Assembly (NCBI RefSeq): GCF_009725995.1
Contig: NZ_RCNS01000004.1
Span: 62,001-126,000, forward strand
Source of the DNA: Zobellia laminariae
GTDB taxonomy: Bacteria > Bacteroidota > Bacteroidia > Flavobacteriales > Flavobacteriaceae
Reading direction: 5' to 3'
Length of the DNA stretch: 64,000 nt
The notes below the pieces were generated by a model. The model had not been told where the DNA came from and ran no database searches. It worked only from the letters and a program-made list of their open reading frames with translations. Position numbers and translations under genes: made by a program. Numbering within the stretch: the first letter of the stretch is position 1; each line of letters begins with the position of its first letter. Below are positions 45,801 to 54,720 of this stretch, piece after piece.

Positions 45801-48268
45801 AGCATTTTTTGCTCTTCATTATATGCTGCGGCCCATGCGCGCTCTCCAAAATCTAACTTTTGGTTTTCTCCCAGTTCACTTTTATTAACGGAAAGGCTAA
45901 GGTTGTCACCAAATTGTATGCTAGCAATCGCTTTTTCAAAAATATTTGAAACGTTGGTTTCAATGCTGCCCAAAGAGGCACCGTTAACGGAGACTAAGGC
46001 CACTTTTACGGTTCTCTCAGATAGATGCCATAAAGTAAAAGCCCCAGCTGTGAGTTGTTTTTTAGTATTTTCTTTGTCAGGTACCACGGCGTAAATAGTC
46101 TCGTTCTCAAACGAAAATCTACCCGTTAGCGTTAAAGTAGCTTTACTGCCATCTATAGAGCTTGGTATTATTTCACCTTGTTTGTTTTTAAAGATAACAT
46201 CAGAGGCAGCATAGGTGCTGTTTTTAATGTCTATCTCTGCCTCTATTTGTGTGGATGCACCGTTTTTTACTGCATGATTTGTGAGCACGTAATCTTTTCC
46301 GTTCGCATCATTTATTATGGTATATTCTTGCTTTAATTTACCTATGCTGCCTGTGGGCATTATATCCATTCCATAGGTTCCTTCTTGGTTAAAGGTTACC
46401 TGAATACCTTGAGCCGTAAGAGACTCTATTTGTCCATCGTTAGAAACACCATTTACATTTCCGGACGCAACAGCGCCTCCTGAATCCATTTCACCTCCTT
46501 CGGTTACTTGACCATCAGCATCTATATAATAGGTTTTGCCTTCACTGTCAGTAATTACTATATCATCACCTAAGGGTTCGGTTTTGGTGGCGCCCGTATT
46601 AGGGTTGATTATGACAACTTTTCCGTCCTCAATGGTGATATCTTCTTTGTCAATAGCCCAGTTGACCTGTATTTCATCAAGATCATTATCTCCTTCAAAA
46701 AACTCCCCGGTGGCATCTACAGCGTCTTCTACAGTATCAATAGCATCATCAATATCTAGAATGTTCTTAAGGCTAGGGTCATACATGGTGGTTACTGTGC
46801 CTTCTGCTAACTTTTTATCGGTATTGATAAGTACGTTAGTGAATTCTACACCTACCCGAATACTGTTTAGATAGGGTATGGTTACATATCCCTTACCTGT
46901 AAAACGGCCATTGCTACCACTTGCTTCTAAAACGTTAATAGGGAAGTCTCCTGCTGTGAATTTTTCACCAGGATTAATACTTGGTAGGGGTTGCTTGTTA
47001 GAAATATTAAAATCAGGAGAAATGCCACAGTCATAAACACTAGCTTCATCATCTGCAATAAAGGTGGTGAACTCTTTAACAATACTCCATTCACTGCCCG
47101 TAACCGAACATTGTTTTTGGATTTGATATTCGTAAACAGTACCTGGCTTTAAATCCCATAAGGTGGTTTGGTTAGTGGTGGTCTTATTAATGAACCACTC
47201 TGCACCCTCTATATTCTTCTGGCGGTAGCGTATGGTGTATTCGGGTATATCAGTCGAAAAGTCATCCCAAAAAATATTAGTGTTGGTGCTGCCTTTTACT
47301 TCATGGTTAATTGCAATGGGCAGATCACAATTGGTGGCATAACTAAAGGAATAGATTTCACTATATCCTTGATTTTTGAATAGCCCAACCTCTTCAATAC
47401 CTTGTTTAGCCTTTGCTTGAATACGCCATGCATAGTTTTTACCGGTTAGAAAAAGCGGGTCTGCCGGTCCGTAAACATAGGTAGTGGCAGTAGTTGTGGT
47501 AGAGAAAACAGGAGGTGAGCTAAGAAAAGCTTGCTGGGGGTCTACCTGAGTATCCCAAATTTCAACAATACTAAGTTCGTACTCGACATTACTAACATTT
47601 ATATGTCGTGGAGTCCACTGAAAAACAATGTTCTGCGGATTCGTTTCTTGTACGTTGGTTTTGTTTCTTGGTGAAACTAGAAAAGGTGGGTCATTTTGAA
47701 AAACAACACTAGTAGCGCAACTTCTTCGCGAAAGTCGGTTGCCGGTAAGAACATCAAATACTTCAAAACAAAATGTATATGCGCCTTCTGGAATTGCCTT
47801 GCCGTATACATTAGGGGAAATACCCGTAATATTTTCAAACCTGAAATATGGAGCTAATTGTAAATTAGTTAGCACTAAGGGTGTACCTCCTTCTAGAAAA
47901 AGTTGCTCCGCACCAACAACTAAATCATTACTCTGAAAATTAATTCCTCCACCTGAAAAATAGGTGCGGAGCCTAATCTCACGATTAGCTACCTCAAAAT
48001 CGTTTAAGATAATCTGTACGCGCAAAGGACTGCTTAGCGTACTGGCATCTGCATAATCTGAAAAATAGATGGGAGATGGCGGTGTTGCTTGTGGAATTAC
48101 CTGAACGGGAAATGATTGTGCAGTGGCTAATAAACAGTTGGTTGTTAGTAATAATAAGAGAATTGAACGAAAGAAAAGAGTATGCAGCTTTGTAGTAAGT
48201 AGATTCCTTAAGGCTTTCCCTTTATTTCTTCTCTTAAAACTCATATGTTGTTTTATTCCACTTATCAT
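42887..48268 (-). CDS. TANFOR-domain surface protein with zinc-protease motif and C-terminal nuclease-like domain
   Basis: A 1793-residue exported protein, polymorphic-toxin-like in layout. In order: signal peptide to about residue 51; TANFOR region about 53-312 (RVQIILNDFEVANREIRLRT, EGAYTFCFEVFDVLTGN, IVFQWTPRHINVSNVEYEL); FN3 domain 314-410; beta-rich region; zincin motif H885-E-I-G-H889-x6-H896; a stretch of about 400 residues with clearly lower G+C; hydrophobic segments about 1428-1463 and 1488-1510; and a C-terminal domain of about 180 residues with PD-(D/E)xK-type residues D1684 (QGIDGLYIKGD) and E1702-x-K1704 (IHIDEAKYS), followed by the PVQMSDDWI phrase typical of nuclease toxins. 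An alternative start is Met9. The toxic activity is inferred from motifs only. Confidence 0.85.
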   Translation of the reverse strand: MISGIKQHMSFKRRNKGKALRNLLTTKLHTLFFRSILLLLLTTNCLLATAQSFPVQVIPQATPPSPIYFSDYADASTLSSPLRVQIILNDFEVANREIRLRTYFSGGGINFQSNDLVVGAEQLFLEGGTPLVLTNLQLAPYFRFENITGISPNVYGKAIPEGAYTFCFEVFDVLTGNRLSRRSCATSVVFQNDPPFLVSPRNKTNVQETNPQNIVFQWTPRHINVSNVEYELSIVEIWDTQVDPQQAFLSSPPVFSTTTTATTYVYGPADPLFLTGKNYAWRIQAKAKQGIEEVGLFKNQGYSEIYSFSYATNCDLPIAINHEVKGSTNTNIFWDDFSTDIPEYTIRYRQKNIEGAEWFINKTTTNQTTLWDLKPGTVYEYQIQKQCSVTGSEWSIVKEFTTFIADDEASVYDCGISPDFNISNKQPLPSINPGEKFTAGDFPINVLEASGSNGRFTGKGYVTIPYLNSIRVGVEFTNVLINTDKKLAEGTVTTMYDPSLKNILDIDDAIDTVEDAVDATGEFFEGDNDLDEIQVNWAIDKEDITIEDGKVVIINPNTGATKTEPLGDDIVITDSEGKTYYIDADGQVTEGGEMDSGGAVASGNVNGVSNDGQIESLTAQGIQVTFNQEGTYGMDIMPTGSIGKLKQEYTIINDANGKDYVLTNHAVKNGASTQIEAEIDIKNSTYAASDVIFKNKQGEIIPSSIDGSKATLTLTGRFSFENETIYAVVPDKENTKKQLTAGAFTLWHLSERTVKVALVSVNGASLGSIETNVSNIFEKAIASIQFGDNLSLSVNKSELGENQKLDFGERAWAAAYNEEQKMLVNKVKQLAGYKSDTYYILVFNDIEPSRSIGGFMPLQRQMGFVFGGNPEEEDKGGDKSKTLAHEIGHGIFALQHPFTEYNINEDITEWLMDYGSGDQIPHTHWAQIHDPSLKFYIFQDEEDGEIAGRIWFTPEWTPFSIENSSIIRSKDESDKVKGTVPGFKLNNGIAYDARYHSNGTFDGYYTAGNDNPYNLKLIPNIQDSSSVYLFESVPNECANTYMTNYGYVNSNKNSLNFSSTNSNLLPVNITTNCETNLCEEGKKYFDSYKNLPTVEGTEEDYLKEVAKLICVEKSTEIVDAYKALYEEWRDTPKTINGNRPLPFSWKNYYQALALLTEWRENGIANILENNKISTDKKRDKLFEIALKVNTDVLALISFEEKMDMLVTMLDGNIYNLFTINHDALVAKVVASINDDEAANFLDNLVSSKYKNSDNQPLIYVLKENLSDFLNPQNPYTAFFTEINRLSKARNKRTDGKQDVKVYLNWDVEQKDYVLVSFVNNKNNYKLVYDDSNHSVGIETCTEYEYTYTNGLEPGSARRVCKEEGFYLEKGSSPFDLVGLTIINDVSPFGVGCKESQNITGNSYCGTVQIVPAIFLEYLQKNEQNQRLENFGWNIFNVAITVSTLGEGAVAISAIRGAAAGQKLFVAGKNAFKLIDFTYTVADLSFKTANVEMPAAWTWVGYAFAAKGGYDLVKNGGAKGVGYLRKLLKEKKTAEVQEIIDGLGIKNKSGKKLSVDEVDDFVRKAEAEINNGNNPEIEAEYNKGIESDGGSGGILIKDIFKRSDFDDLEAVTPQKTSQTNLGKKLFTDKALKIAPENDILKNKVQLIKTNGDQGGALTEEISDILYQQDGFIKQEVKLGSNQGIDGLYIKGDIENPTAIHIDEAKYSINFDNNGVKLNSGNKATDLPVQMSDDWIENVASRMIKKGIDTNNEDLTKLGQTILDNPDKIMKSVTSVNVKTGEINVIKIDNYSWEK

Positions 48269-48301
48269 TTGCTACGGAACTTTTTTAATTTTGCCTACTG
48301 C

Positions 48302-50803
48302 TTAATTTTTATTGATGTACTTCAGCTCAAATAAGTCTGGATTCACCAAGTTCAATGATTTTTTATAGTAGAAATCTATAATTTCATTTTCAAGGAAGTA
48401 TTCCAATTTCTGTACATTACCTTCCGATTTTTCGAAAATCTCAAAGCCTTTAAGGGCATTGGCTTCTTTAAATTCTTTTAGGAACCCACTTGGGTTAACG
48501 ACGTCTTCTTTTGTAGTGTATTCAGCAAATTGCGTCTCCATCCATCTATGGCCTACCAGTTTTTCTAAACGAGTTTCCCGTTCTTTTATTAAGGCTTTAT
48601 ATTTTACTGCTAGGGCTTTATCCCTATCCGAGTAATCTTCAATTGCTTTTCCGTTTAAGGGGTGTTTGTCGGCTTCCAGTTTTTTGACTACAAATAACTT
48701 TTCTAGAGCCATGTCTATTTTGGTCATATCATCTTTTATAGACATTATGATGTTGTAAAGGGCATCATCATAAATCGCTTGAAAATCACCATAAGCATAA
48801 AGTTCCTTTAGAAAAACGAGCGCACTTTCTTTATACTTTTCTTCGCGTTTTTGCTCTTTAACTATGGCCAAAAGTATTTTTAACTCATCCTTTTTAAACT
48901 GTGGGATATCTTTAAATTGAGAGCTTCCAGATACATTGGTCAACTGTTCGTTTAGTTCGGTAATGGTGCCGTTGTAGGATACATTTCGGTATCTGAAGCT
49001 AAGTGTATTTTCTCTGTTACGTGGTTCGCGTTCATTGATGGTGCGTCTTCCGCGCTCAAAATTGATTTTAAAATTATCAAACGCATAACTGTACCCGAAT
49101 GTAATAGTAAGGTCCCGACTAGTGTTCAGGTCCGAATTTCTAAAAAGCATCAAGAAATTCATGTTTAGGTTGTGTTTCTTATACAGCGTATAGTTACTGC
49201 CCAACCTAAAATTGTAAACATTGTTCTGTTGCTCTCCGTTGGTAAAAGCTGTGTTATAAGAACTGGAAAAACTAGTGCGTAACTGTTTGTTAAAAAACTG
49301 CTTTCCAATAGAGAGGGTGGGACCCAAGGTCATGTTATTGTCTTCTGCCACCGTATTATATGAAACATTGCCTGCAAGTGAAATATTTAGTGCTTGTTTA
49401 GGGTAGCCAAGTGTGTAACCCGCCATTCCATTATAGAATGAATTTTCACCACCTTCTATGGTTTCTCCTTCTTGTTCGTTGGTACTGTTTTGATAGACCA
49501 AGTTAAGGTTGGTACTGTGCTGTTTGGTCTCTGTTTTTTTGAGTAAGAAATTAACGCCCAAATTGGCATTTTGTGAAATCTGACGGTAGTTAAGCGTGTC
49601 TACATTATCATAGGCGCCTACTTGATTGATGTAGTCAAATTGATCACGAATATTGGTGTAAGATTGAAAGTTGGAATAGGACGCATTAAAACCTAGACGG
49701 TCAGAAGCGGTATAATTAGCATTGACCGAACTTACAATACGTTGTTGGTTGGATGATTTTGCCTTGTCTAGATTATCGCGCTGTAAACCGGCATTTACAC
49801 TCAAGTTCAGTTTATTTTCAAAAATGGACTGGCTGGCGTTAACTGTAATATTCTCTAAATCATTATTGAAATAGTAGGCACCCAAAGTTTTGTAATCTGG
49901 GTCTATACGTTCATAACCTACACCTAATGTTCCGTTACCCGCTGGGTAATCAAAAGAAGCATTTAGGGCATTGTAATACTGAGTACTTATATTTTCTTTT
50001 ATGAGGAAAGATAAAAGGCCGGCGGAAGCAACATCTTCGGTTAGGCGTGTGTCTTCCGTAACTCCAGAAATAGCGTATTCTACGTGAATACTAGCTTTTT
50101 CAAATATCCGAAATTCTGATTCAAAAGATAGTACCGCGTTATCTTTTGGAGAAATTCCTAGCTCCAGTGGAAAGGGGTTTTCCAGCGAATTTTCTTCATC
50201 GTTTGCTTTGAAAAGAATTACACCCAATTTCATGAAATCAAAATCATAGGCAGTTTTTACTCCGTAACCCATACGCTTGTAGGCGGTGAGGGCTTGAGGC
50301 TGTTCTTCGTTGTATTCGGTAGCCTTTAAAAAGCGACCGTACATTCCACTTATTTGAAATTTTCCTTCGGGATTCAAATCAAATCCCGCTCCGCTAAATT
50401 GATGTCCTGCCAGCGTGTAAGGCGAAAAGGTCATGCTTACATCTCCTAAATGAGCAGTTGCCCATTTGTAAGAAGGGTGAAGACTGAGTCTGTTAAAATT
50501 AAACGGATTTGGAAAATCGAACTCTTGGTTGGAATAAGTGAACGATAGGGGGATGTTGTAAACACCGGCAATGTTAAAATTTAAACTACCCGTAAGATAG
50601 TAGGTAAGTGCTTGCCGGTTTGCAGTACCGTCGTAATATACAGCATTTGCAGCAACACCGCCGTTATAGCGTAGCCATTTCTCTTTGCCCAATTGGTCAA
50701 AGTTGATACTTTGCGAAAAGCCAAGCGTACAACACATAAGTAAGGGAACTAGTAGTCGATACAATGATTTGTGTTCTAAAAATGTTAAATGTAAGTTAAA
50801 CAA
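48302..50803 (-). CDS. Outer-membrane beta-barrel with C-terminal helical domain, first gene of the surface operon
   Basis: An 833-residue outer-membrane protein. After a signal peptide (RLLVPLLMCCTLGFSQ) about 600 residues of alternating strands and turns form a large barrel (LTYYLTGSLNFNIAGVYNIP, LGVGYERIDPDYKTLGAYYF, TLGPTLSIGKQFFNKQLRTS). The last ~200 residues are charged helices (LKILLAIVKEQKREEKYKES), so the barrel does not end in the usual C-terminal aromatic strand; the helices should face the periplasm. No in-frame ATG precedes the signal sequence: TTG at 50803, or a later TTG at residue 14 (MYRLLVPLL), must serve as start. It precedes the TANFOR gene by 33 bases and may anchor or export that protein. 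Confidence 0.8.
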   Translation of the reverse strand: MFNLHLTFLEHKSLYRLLVPLLMCCTLGFSQSINFDQLGKEKWLRYNGGVAANAVYYDGTANRQALTYYLTGSLNFNIAGVYNIPLSFTYSNQEFDFPNPFNFNRLSLHPSYKWATAHLGDVSMTFSPYTLAGHQFSGAGFDLNPEGKFQISGMYGRFLKATEYNEEQPQALTAYKRMGYGVKTAYDFDFMKLGVILFKANDEENSLENPFPLELGISPKDNAVLSFESEFRIFEKASIHVEYAISGVTEDTRLTEDVASAGLLSFLIKENISTQYYNALNASFDYPAGNGTLGVGYERIDPDYKTLGAYYFNNDLENITVNASQSIFENKLNLSVNAGLQRDNLDKAKSSNQQRIVSSVNANYTASDRLGFNASYSNFQSYTNIRDQFDYINQVGAYDNVDTLNYRQISQNANLGVNFLLKKTETKQHSTNLNLVYQNSTNEQEGETIEGGENSFYNGMAGYTLGYPKQALNISLAGNVSYNTVAEDNNMTLGPTLSIGKQFFNKQLRTSFSSSYNTAFTNGEQQNNVYNFRLGSNYTLYKKHNLNMNFLMLFRNSDLNTSRDLTITFGYSYAFDNFKINFERGRRTINEREPRNRENTLSFRYRNVSYNGTITELNEQLTNVSGSSQFKDIPQFKKDELKILLAIVKEQKREEKYKESALVFLKELYAYGDFQAIYDDALYNIIMSIKDDMTKIDMALEKLFVVKKLEADKHPLNGKAIEDYSDRDKALAVKYKALIKERETRLEKLVGHRWMETQFAEYTTKEDVVNPSGFLKEFKEANALKGFEIFEKSEGNVQKLEYFLENEIIDFYYKKSLNLVNPDLFELKYINKN

Positions 50804-50980
50804 GGAAAATTACTACAATATTTTCGATGAACCGCAAGTAGGTAGAAAGGATCTTGTAAAAAACTATAGGTTTTAGGAAGAGAAAAATAACCTTGAAATC
50901 CTATGGGTGTTGGCTCCGGTCGGAGTTTAAGTTGAAGATGTTAAAATTTAAAGATTTTTAACAATAAACAGAAAAACGTA

Positions 50981-51508
50981 CTAAAAAACAACAATTTTCC
51001 ATTCCTGCTCACCAGCTTGATAGGTTTTTAGTTCCTTAAAACCTATGGCATAATGTGCTTGAAGCGAACGGGTATTGGAAGCATGTATTTCAGTAATAAT
51101 ACATTTGAAATTTTCTCGCGTTTCGGCCTTCATGGTTTCATACAATTTTCTGAAAATTCCCTGTTTACGAAAAGCTTTGTCAATACAGATTTGGCCCATA
51201 ACCAGATAATTTTCCTTTTTTGGGGTTATGGAATCAATTTTATTGAACATGGGTTTTAAAACCTCAATTTCATTAGCAAATTTTGGATGCATGCAAAGGG
51301 CGTAACCCACTACGTTATCATTAGATTTAGCAATGATATGCGCACAAGCTTCGTTCATTGCTTTTAAAATTTTAAAAGTATGTTCCACAGTAACAAAACC
51401 TTCACGTTCTTTTTCTTGTAAAGAAACCTTAAAAGGTAAATTTCTTTGCTGTAAGGCAAGAATTTGCTTTAGTTCATCATCTGTAGAAGCCAAAGTATAC
51501 TGTATCAT
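50981..51508 (-). CDS. GNAT-family N-acetyltransferase
   Basis: A 175-residue cytosolic acetyl-CoA-dependent acyltransferase. The GNAT core is visible: NVVGYALCMHP (strand 4), MGQICIDKAFRKQGIFRKLY (motif A, Q/R-x-x-G-x-x-x-x-L) and EIHASNTRSLQAHYAIGFKE (motif B). Its ATG overlaps the stop of the M61 peptidase gene by one base, so the two are translationally coupled. The acceptor cannot be read from sequence. It ends 178 bases before the start of the TANFOR operon on the same strand, and no clear hairpin was seen in the gap. Confidence 0.9.
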   Translation of the reverse strand: MIQYTLASTDDELKQILALQQRNLPFKVSLQEKEREGFVTVEHTFKILKAMNEACAHIIAKSNDNVVGYALCMHPKFANEIEVLKPMFNKIDSITPKKENYLVMGQICIDKAFRKQGIFRKLYETMKAETRENFKCIITEIHASNTRSLQAHYAIGFKELKTYQAGEQEWKIVVF

Positions 51509-53319
51509 TAGGGAGCTACGGTTTTAAGCCAATCGGCTCTTTGGCGTAATTGTTTTTTTGATGGTTTATCACCTTCTTTTTCAGTTAACAATAGCCTATA
51601 ATCTGGGTTTGCTTTTAGAATTACATTGGTGTTCCTCTCAACTCCGAAGCGATTAAAACTTAATTTTAAGGTGTCGCCAACTTTTAATTTTTGGATATAA
51701 GTACTAAACTGCTGTCCATCTGGGAATCCGCTTCCGTTAATATTAGTTATGATATCACCTTTATCCAGTCCGGCATCATAGGCGGATGTACCCATTTTAG
51801 GATTAGATTGAATTTCACCATGACCATCACCGTCCAGTGATACGGCCGCTCCAAAATAAGGTTCTTCTGAATTTTGTTTCAACGTAACACCAACGGAGTT
51901 TAACAGCGAGCTATAATCAGGCATCTCACTTTTGTAAATATACTTGTTGAAGAAAGTACTGGCAAGGTCGCTTCCAGCATATTCAGCTAGCACTTGTTGA
52001 AGGTTTTCTATTACATACGGTTTTTCAGTTTTTCCATATTGTTTCCAAACCAGTTTCATGAAGTTATCTAGATTTAATTTCTCTTCCCGCAGGGATAGGT
52101 CAAGAGCAAGGCCTAGTATGCTTCCGTAAGAATAATAAGAAATAAATGTATTTTCTCTATTTACCGGGTCAACCGAAGTAGCTGCATCTACAAAAGGCGC
52201 TTGATAGCTCATTTCAATCGGGTTAAAAAATTGACGTGCAGGCGAGTTCCAGACATAATTAAAGGTGCTCGAAATCCCTTCTACATACTTTTCGGCCGAG
52301 ATGATTCCTGCCCTGCAAAGGATAAGGTTGGTGTAATAACTGGTAAAACCTTCGGCAAACCATAGAGCTCCACTCATATTAGTTTCCTCAAAATTAAAAG
52401 GTTCCAAAGATTTTGGCCGGATACGTTCTACGTTCCAGGCATGAAAAAATTCATGTGAAACCGTTCCTATATTACCTTCCATGCCACCATTGGCGAGACT
52501 ACGTGTACTGGTAAGAATAGTAGAGTTGCGATGTTCCATGCCATCTCCTGAGGCATTAGGTATGTAACAGGCTAGAAAAGTGTAAATGCCATAATCAAAA
52601 TCTGGTAGTTCTCCATAAACCTCTTTCTCGGCAAGAACAGTTTTTTTGACGTTCTCAAAATAGGAATCTAGTTCTTCTTCTGTGCCATTATGGTGCAATA
52701 CAAAACGTATGGTTTGTGTTTTCCCATGATTATCAACCTGAAATTCACGAACGGAATGATTGCTTATTTCCGTTGGGCTATCCATAAAATAATAGAGATT
52801 TGGCGCTGAATATGTAGTGCCTGAAACTAGGGGTAGTTGTGTAGCGACTTTCCAGCCTAAATCTTCTCGAATTTTAAAATCTACTTCTATTTTGCGGTCT
52901 TTTAAAGTTGGAGCGTACATAAATGTCGCAGGTATATTTAAATGTGCATGGGTTTCATCTACTTGAGAATAGGTGCCGCCGCCTCGGTTGGCAAATAAAG
53001 TGTAACTTATTTTAATAGTTCCATCATGGCCTATTACATTCCATGAATAAGGGTCGGGACGTAGAACCTCTAGAATATTCCCTTTGCTATCCGTTGCTTT
53101 AAAACTATAAACGTTTTTAGCAAATTCATGAAGTGCATATCGTCCGGGAGAAGATCGGCTCATTCTAAAAGTAACCGTATCTATTTCTAGTTCTGGGAAG
53201 GTTCCTTTTACTACAGTTTCGTGATGAACGGCATTCTCAAAAGAAATTTCGTAGTTGTTGGTTTGGGCAAAAAGTATGCTCGTGGTGATAGAAAGAAAGA
53301 AGGAAAAGTAGAATTTCAT
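51508..53319 (-). CDS. M61-family metallopeptidase (glycyl aminopeptidase-like) with PDZ domain
   Basis: A 603-residue exported zinc peptidase. A signal peptide (FFLSITTSILFAQ) is followed by the M61 N-terminal beta domain, then the catalytic domain with H289-E-F-F-H293 and the characteristic AWNVERIRPKSLEPF, ALWFAEGFTSYYTNLI. A PDZ domain lies at about 480-560 (YDAGLDKGDIITNINGSGFP). M61 enzymes of the PDZ type cleave N-terminal glycine or alanine from peptides in the periplasm. Coupled by a one-base overlap to the GNAT gene downstream. Confidence 0.93.
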   Translation of the reverse strand: MKFYFSFFLSITTSILFAQTNNYEISFENAVHHETVVKGTFPELEIDTVTFRMSRSSPGRYALHEFAKNVYSFKATDSKGNILEVLRPDPYSWNVIGHDGTIKISYTLFANRGGGTYSQVDETHAHLNIPATFMYAPTLKDRKIEVDFKIREDLGWKVATQLPLVSGTTYSAPNLYYFMDSPTEISNHSVREFQVDNHGKTQTIRFVLHHNGTEEELDSYFENVKKTVLAEKEVYGELPDFDYGIYTFLACYIPNASGDGMEHRNSTILTSTRSLANGGMEGNIGTVSHEFFHAWNVERIRPKSLEPFNFEETNMSGALWFAEGFTSYYTNLILCRAGIISAEKYVEGISSTFNYVWNSPARQFFNPIEMSYQAPFVDAATSVDPVNRENTFISYYSYGSILGLALDLSLREEKLNLDNFMKLVWKQYGKTEKPYVIENLQQVLAEYAGSDLASTFFNKYIYKSEMPDYSSLLNSVGVTLKQNSEEPYFGAAVSLDGDGHGEIQSNPKMGTSAYDAGLDKGDIITNINGSGFPDGQQFSTYIQKLKVGDTLKLSFNRFGVERNTNVILKANPDYRLLLTEKEGDKPSKKQLRQRADWLKTVAP

Positions 53320-53367
53320 TAATGTAAATTTAATGAGACCAATATACTACTTAATAGGTGCATTTGC

Positions 53368-53375
53368 TATATTTG
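53368..53375 (+). promoter_or_regulatory. Putative -7 box upstream of the small barrel gene
   Basis: TATATTTG is an exact TAnnTTTG match in the 148-base divergent gap, 92 bases before the start codon at 53468. A -33 match is not clear and the distance is long. Confidence 0.3.
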
Positions 53376-53467
53376 GATAGTACTACATTCAGTAAAGAAT
53401 AAGATTACCACATTAGATTTTAGATAAACCTTCAAAAACTAAAGTATCTCGTAATGACCAAATTGCT

Positions 53468-54058
53468 ATGATGAAAAAAATAGGTTTTATAATCTTATGT
53501 TTCCTTAGTTCTATCACATTTTGTTCAGCACAAGAAGAAATAGATATTGCCCAATACAATAATCAAATTTCTACCAATCTCGTATTACCGCTGGTGCAGA
53601 GTTTTGATTTGAGTTATGAGCGCACAGTAGCTAATAGATGGGCGATAGGTTTGTCTGGAGCAATCTATGGAGAGGGGTTTTCGGATTTTAGTACTGATTC
53701 TTCAGGCTATTACGACCGTATTACAAACTATGAAATAACACCCTTTGTGCGGTTTTATTTAAACGGAGCTCAAAAGAAGAGCCATTTTTTTGAATTTTTT
53801 GGTTCCATTGCTGAAGTTGATGAATCTGGCGGATATTTACGAAATGTCAATGAAGAAGGATATGGTGTTTATTCTATTGGTGCCAAAACATATACCGTTG
53901 GAGGTCTTGGGGCTGGGTATGGATACAGATTTCTTTTATTGAAAAAGAAGATGGTATTAGAGGCACAATTGGGAATACGAACTAATTTTAATGTAGATTT
54001 TTTTCTTCTGAACGGAGCTCTGGTGCGGACCGGAATAAAAGTAGGATATAAATTTTAA
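53468..54058 (+). CDS. Small outer-membrane beta-barrel protein
   Basis: A 196-residue protein with a signal peptide (IILCFLSSITFCSAQ) followed by eight or more short amphipathic strands (ISTNLVLPLVQSFDLSYERT, NRWAIGLSGAIYGEGF, YEITPFVRFYLNG, YGYRFLLLKKKMVLEAQLGI) and a closing strand ending in Phe (LVRTGIKVGYKF). It looks like an OmpA/OmpX-size barrel, similar in plan to DUF3575 proteins. Two adjacent ATG codons begin the frame; the first was kept. It is followed at 5-11 bases by a lipoprotein gene, so the pair is probably one unit. Function unknown. Confidence 0.8.
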   Translation: MMKKIGFIILCFLSSITFCSAQEEIDIAQYNNQISTNLVLPLVQSFDLSYERTVANRWAIGLSGAIYGEGFSDFSTDSSGYYDRITNYEITPFVRFYLNGAQKKSHFFEFFGSIAEVDESGGYLRNVNEEGYGVYSIGAKTYTVGGLGAGYGYRFLLLKKKMVLEAQLGIRTNFNVDFFLLNGALVRTGIKVGYKF

Positions 54059-54069
54059 AAGTTGTGGTT

Positions 54070-54660
54070 ATGGGTACAAAACACATATGTTTTTTACTGT
54101 TGAGTTTTTTGTTGATTGGTTGTTTTTCTGATGACGATAGCTATTCATCAGGTGATATAAGGGTAACTACAACTGATGCATTTAACATAGATAATCAGGT
54201 TAATTATATGGTGGGGGATACACTGTTCTTTACACAGAAATTTAGTAGATATCTAAAGGAGGATGGATATAATGAACTGTTGGATGTTTACGAAACCACA
54301 AAAGATGAAGAATTTGGTTATGGATTTGATTTGCAAAAATTCTCTGAATTTTCAAACTCGTTTGGAACCGTTTATATAGATTCAGAATACCTAATTACTA
54401 CAGGGTCATATATTTCAGATTACTATTACTATAATAATAATGGTGTAGCTGCCCAATTGAACGAAGCAAAGGATGCTTACGAATCAAAAGTGGGGATTGT
54501 TTTGGCGGAAAGTGGGGATTTTAAACTAGATTTTTCTAATGTTTATTTTAGAAATCAATATGACTATTACACCTACGGAAAGATTAACCTGGATATAGAG
54601 CACCGGTTTACAGATGAAACCAAAGCTGTATTAGAGTTTACGGTATTAGAACAAGAATAG
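54070..54660 (+). CDS. Lipoprotein of unknown function
   Basis: A 196-residue predicted lipoprotein. The signal and lipobox are clear (FLLLSFLLIGCFSDDD), the acidic residues after Cys fitting a surface-exported Bacteroidota lipoprotein. I chose the ATG at 54070; a GTG at 54064 would add two residues. The mature part is rich in Tyr/Asp and strands (GDTLFFTQKFSRYLKEDGYN ... YGKINLDIEHRFTDETKAV), reading like a single beta-sandwich. It is paired with the small barrel gene upstream. No family recognised. Confidence 0.8.
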   Translation: MGTKHICFLLLSFLLIGCFSDDDSYSSGDIRVTTTDAFNIDNQVNYMVGDTLFFTQKFSRYLKEDGYNELLDVYETTKDEEFGYGFDLQKFSEFSNSFGTVYIDSEYLITTGSYISDYYYYNNNGVAAQLNEAKDAYESKVGIVLAESGDFKLDFSNVYFRNQYDYYTYGKINLDIEHRFTDETKAVLEFTVLEQE

Positions 54661-54708
54661 TCTTGCTTGAACTTTAAAGTCAATACATAGTATCTCACTC
54701 AAAGATGC

Positions 54709-54716
54709 TACATTTG
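54709..54716 (+). promoter_or_regulatory. Putative -7 box (TACATTTG) for bioF
   Basis: An exact TAnnTTTG match ending 4 bases before the bioF ATG, the same geometry as at glyQS, pointing to a leaderless transcript. No -33 element was recognised. Confidence 0.45.
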
Positions 54717-54720
54717 GGTT

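Noticed and set aside
50804..50980. Promoter of the 23-kb operon
   Set aside because: No TAnnTTTG box on the minus strand was found in this gap, so I cannot place the promoter; the operon may be read from farther upstream or use a different sigma factor.
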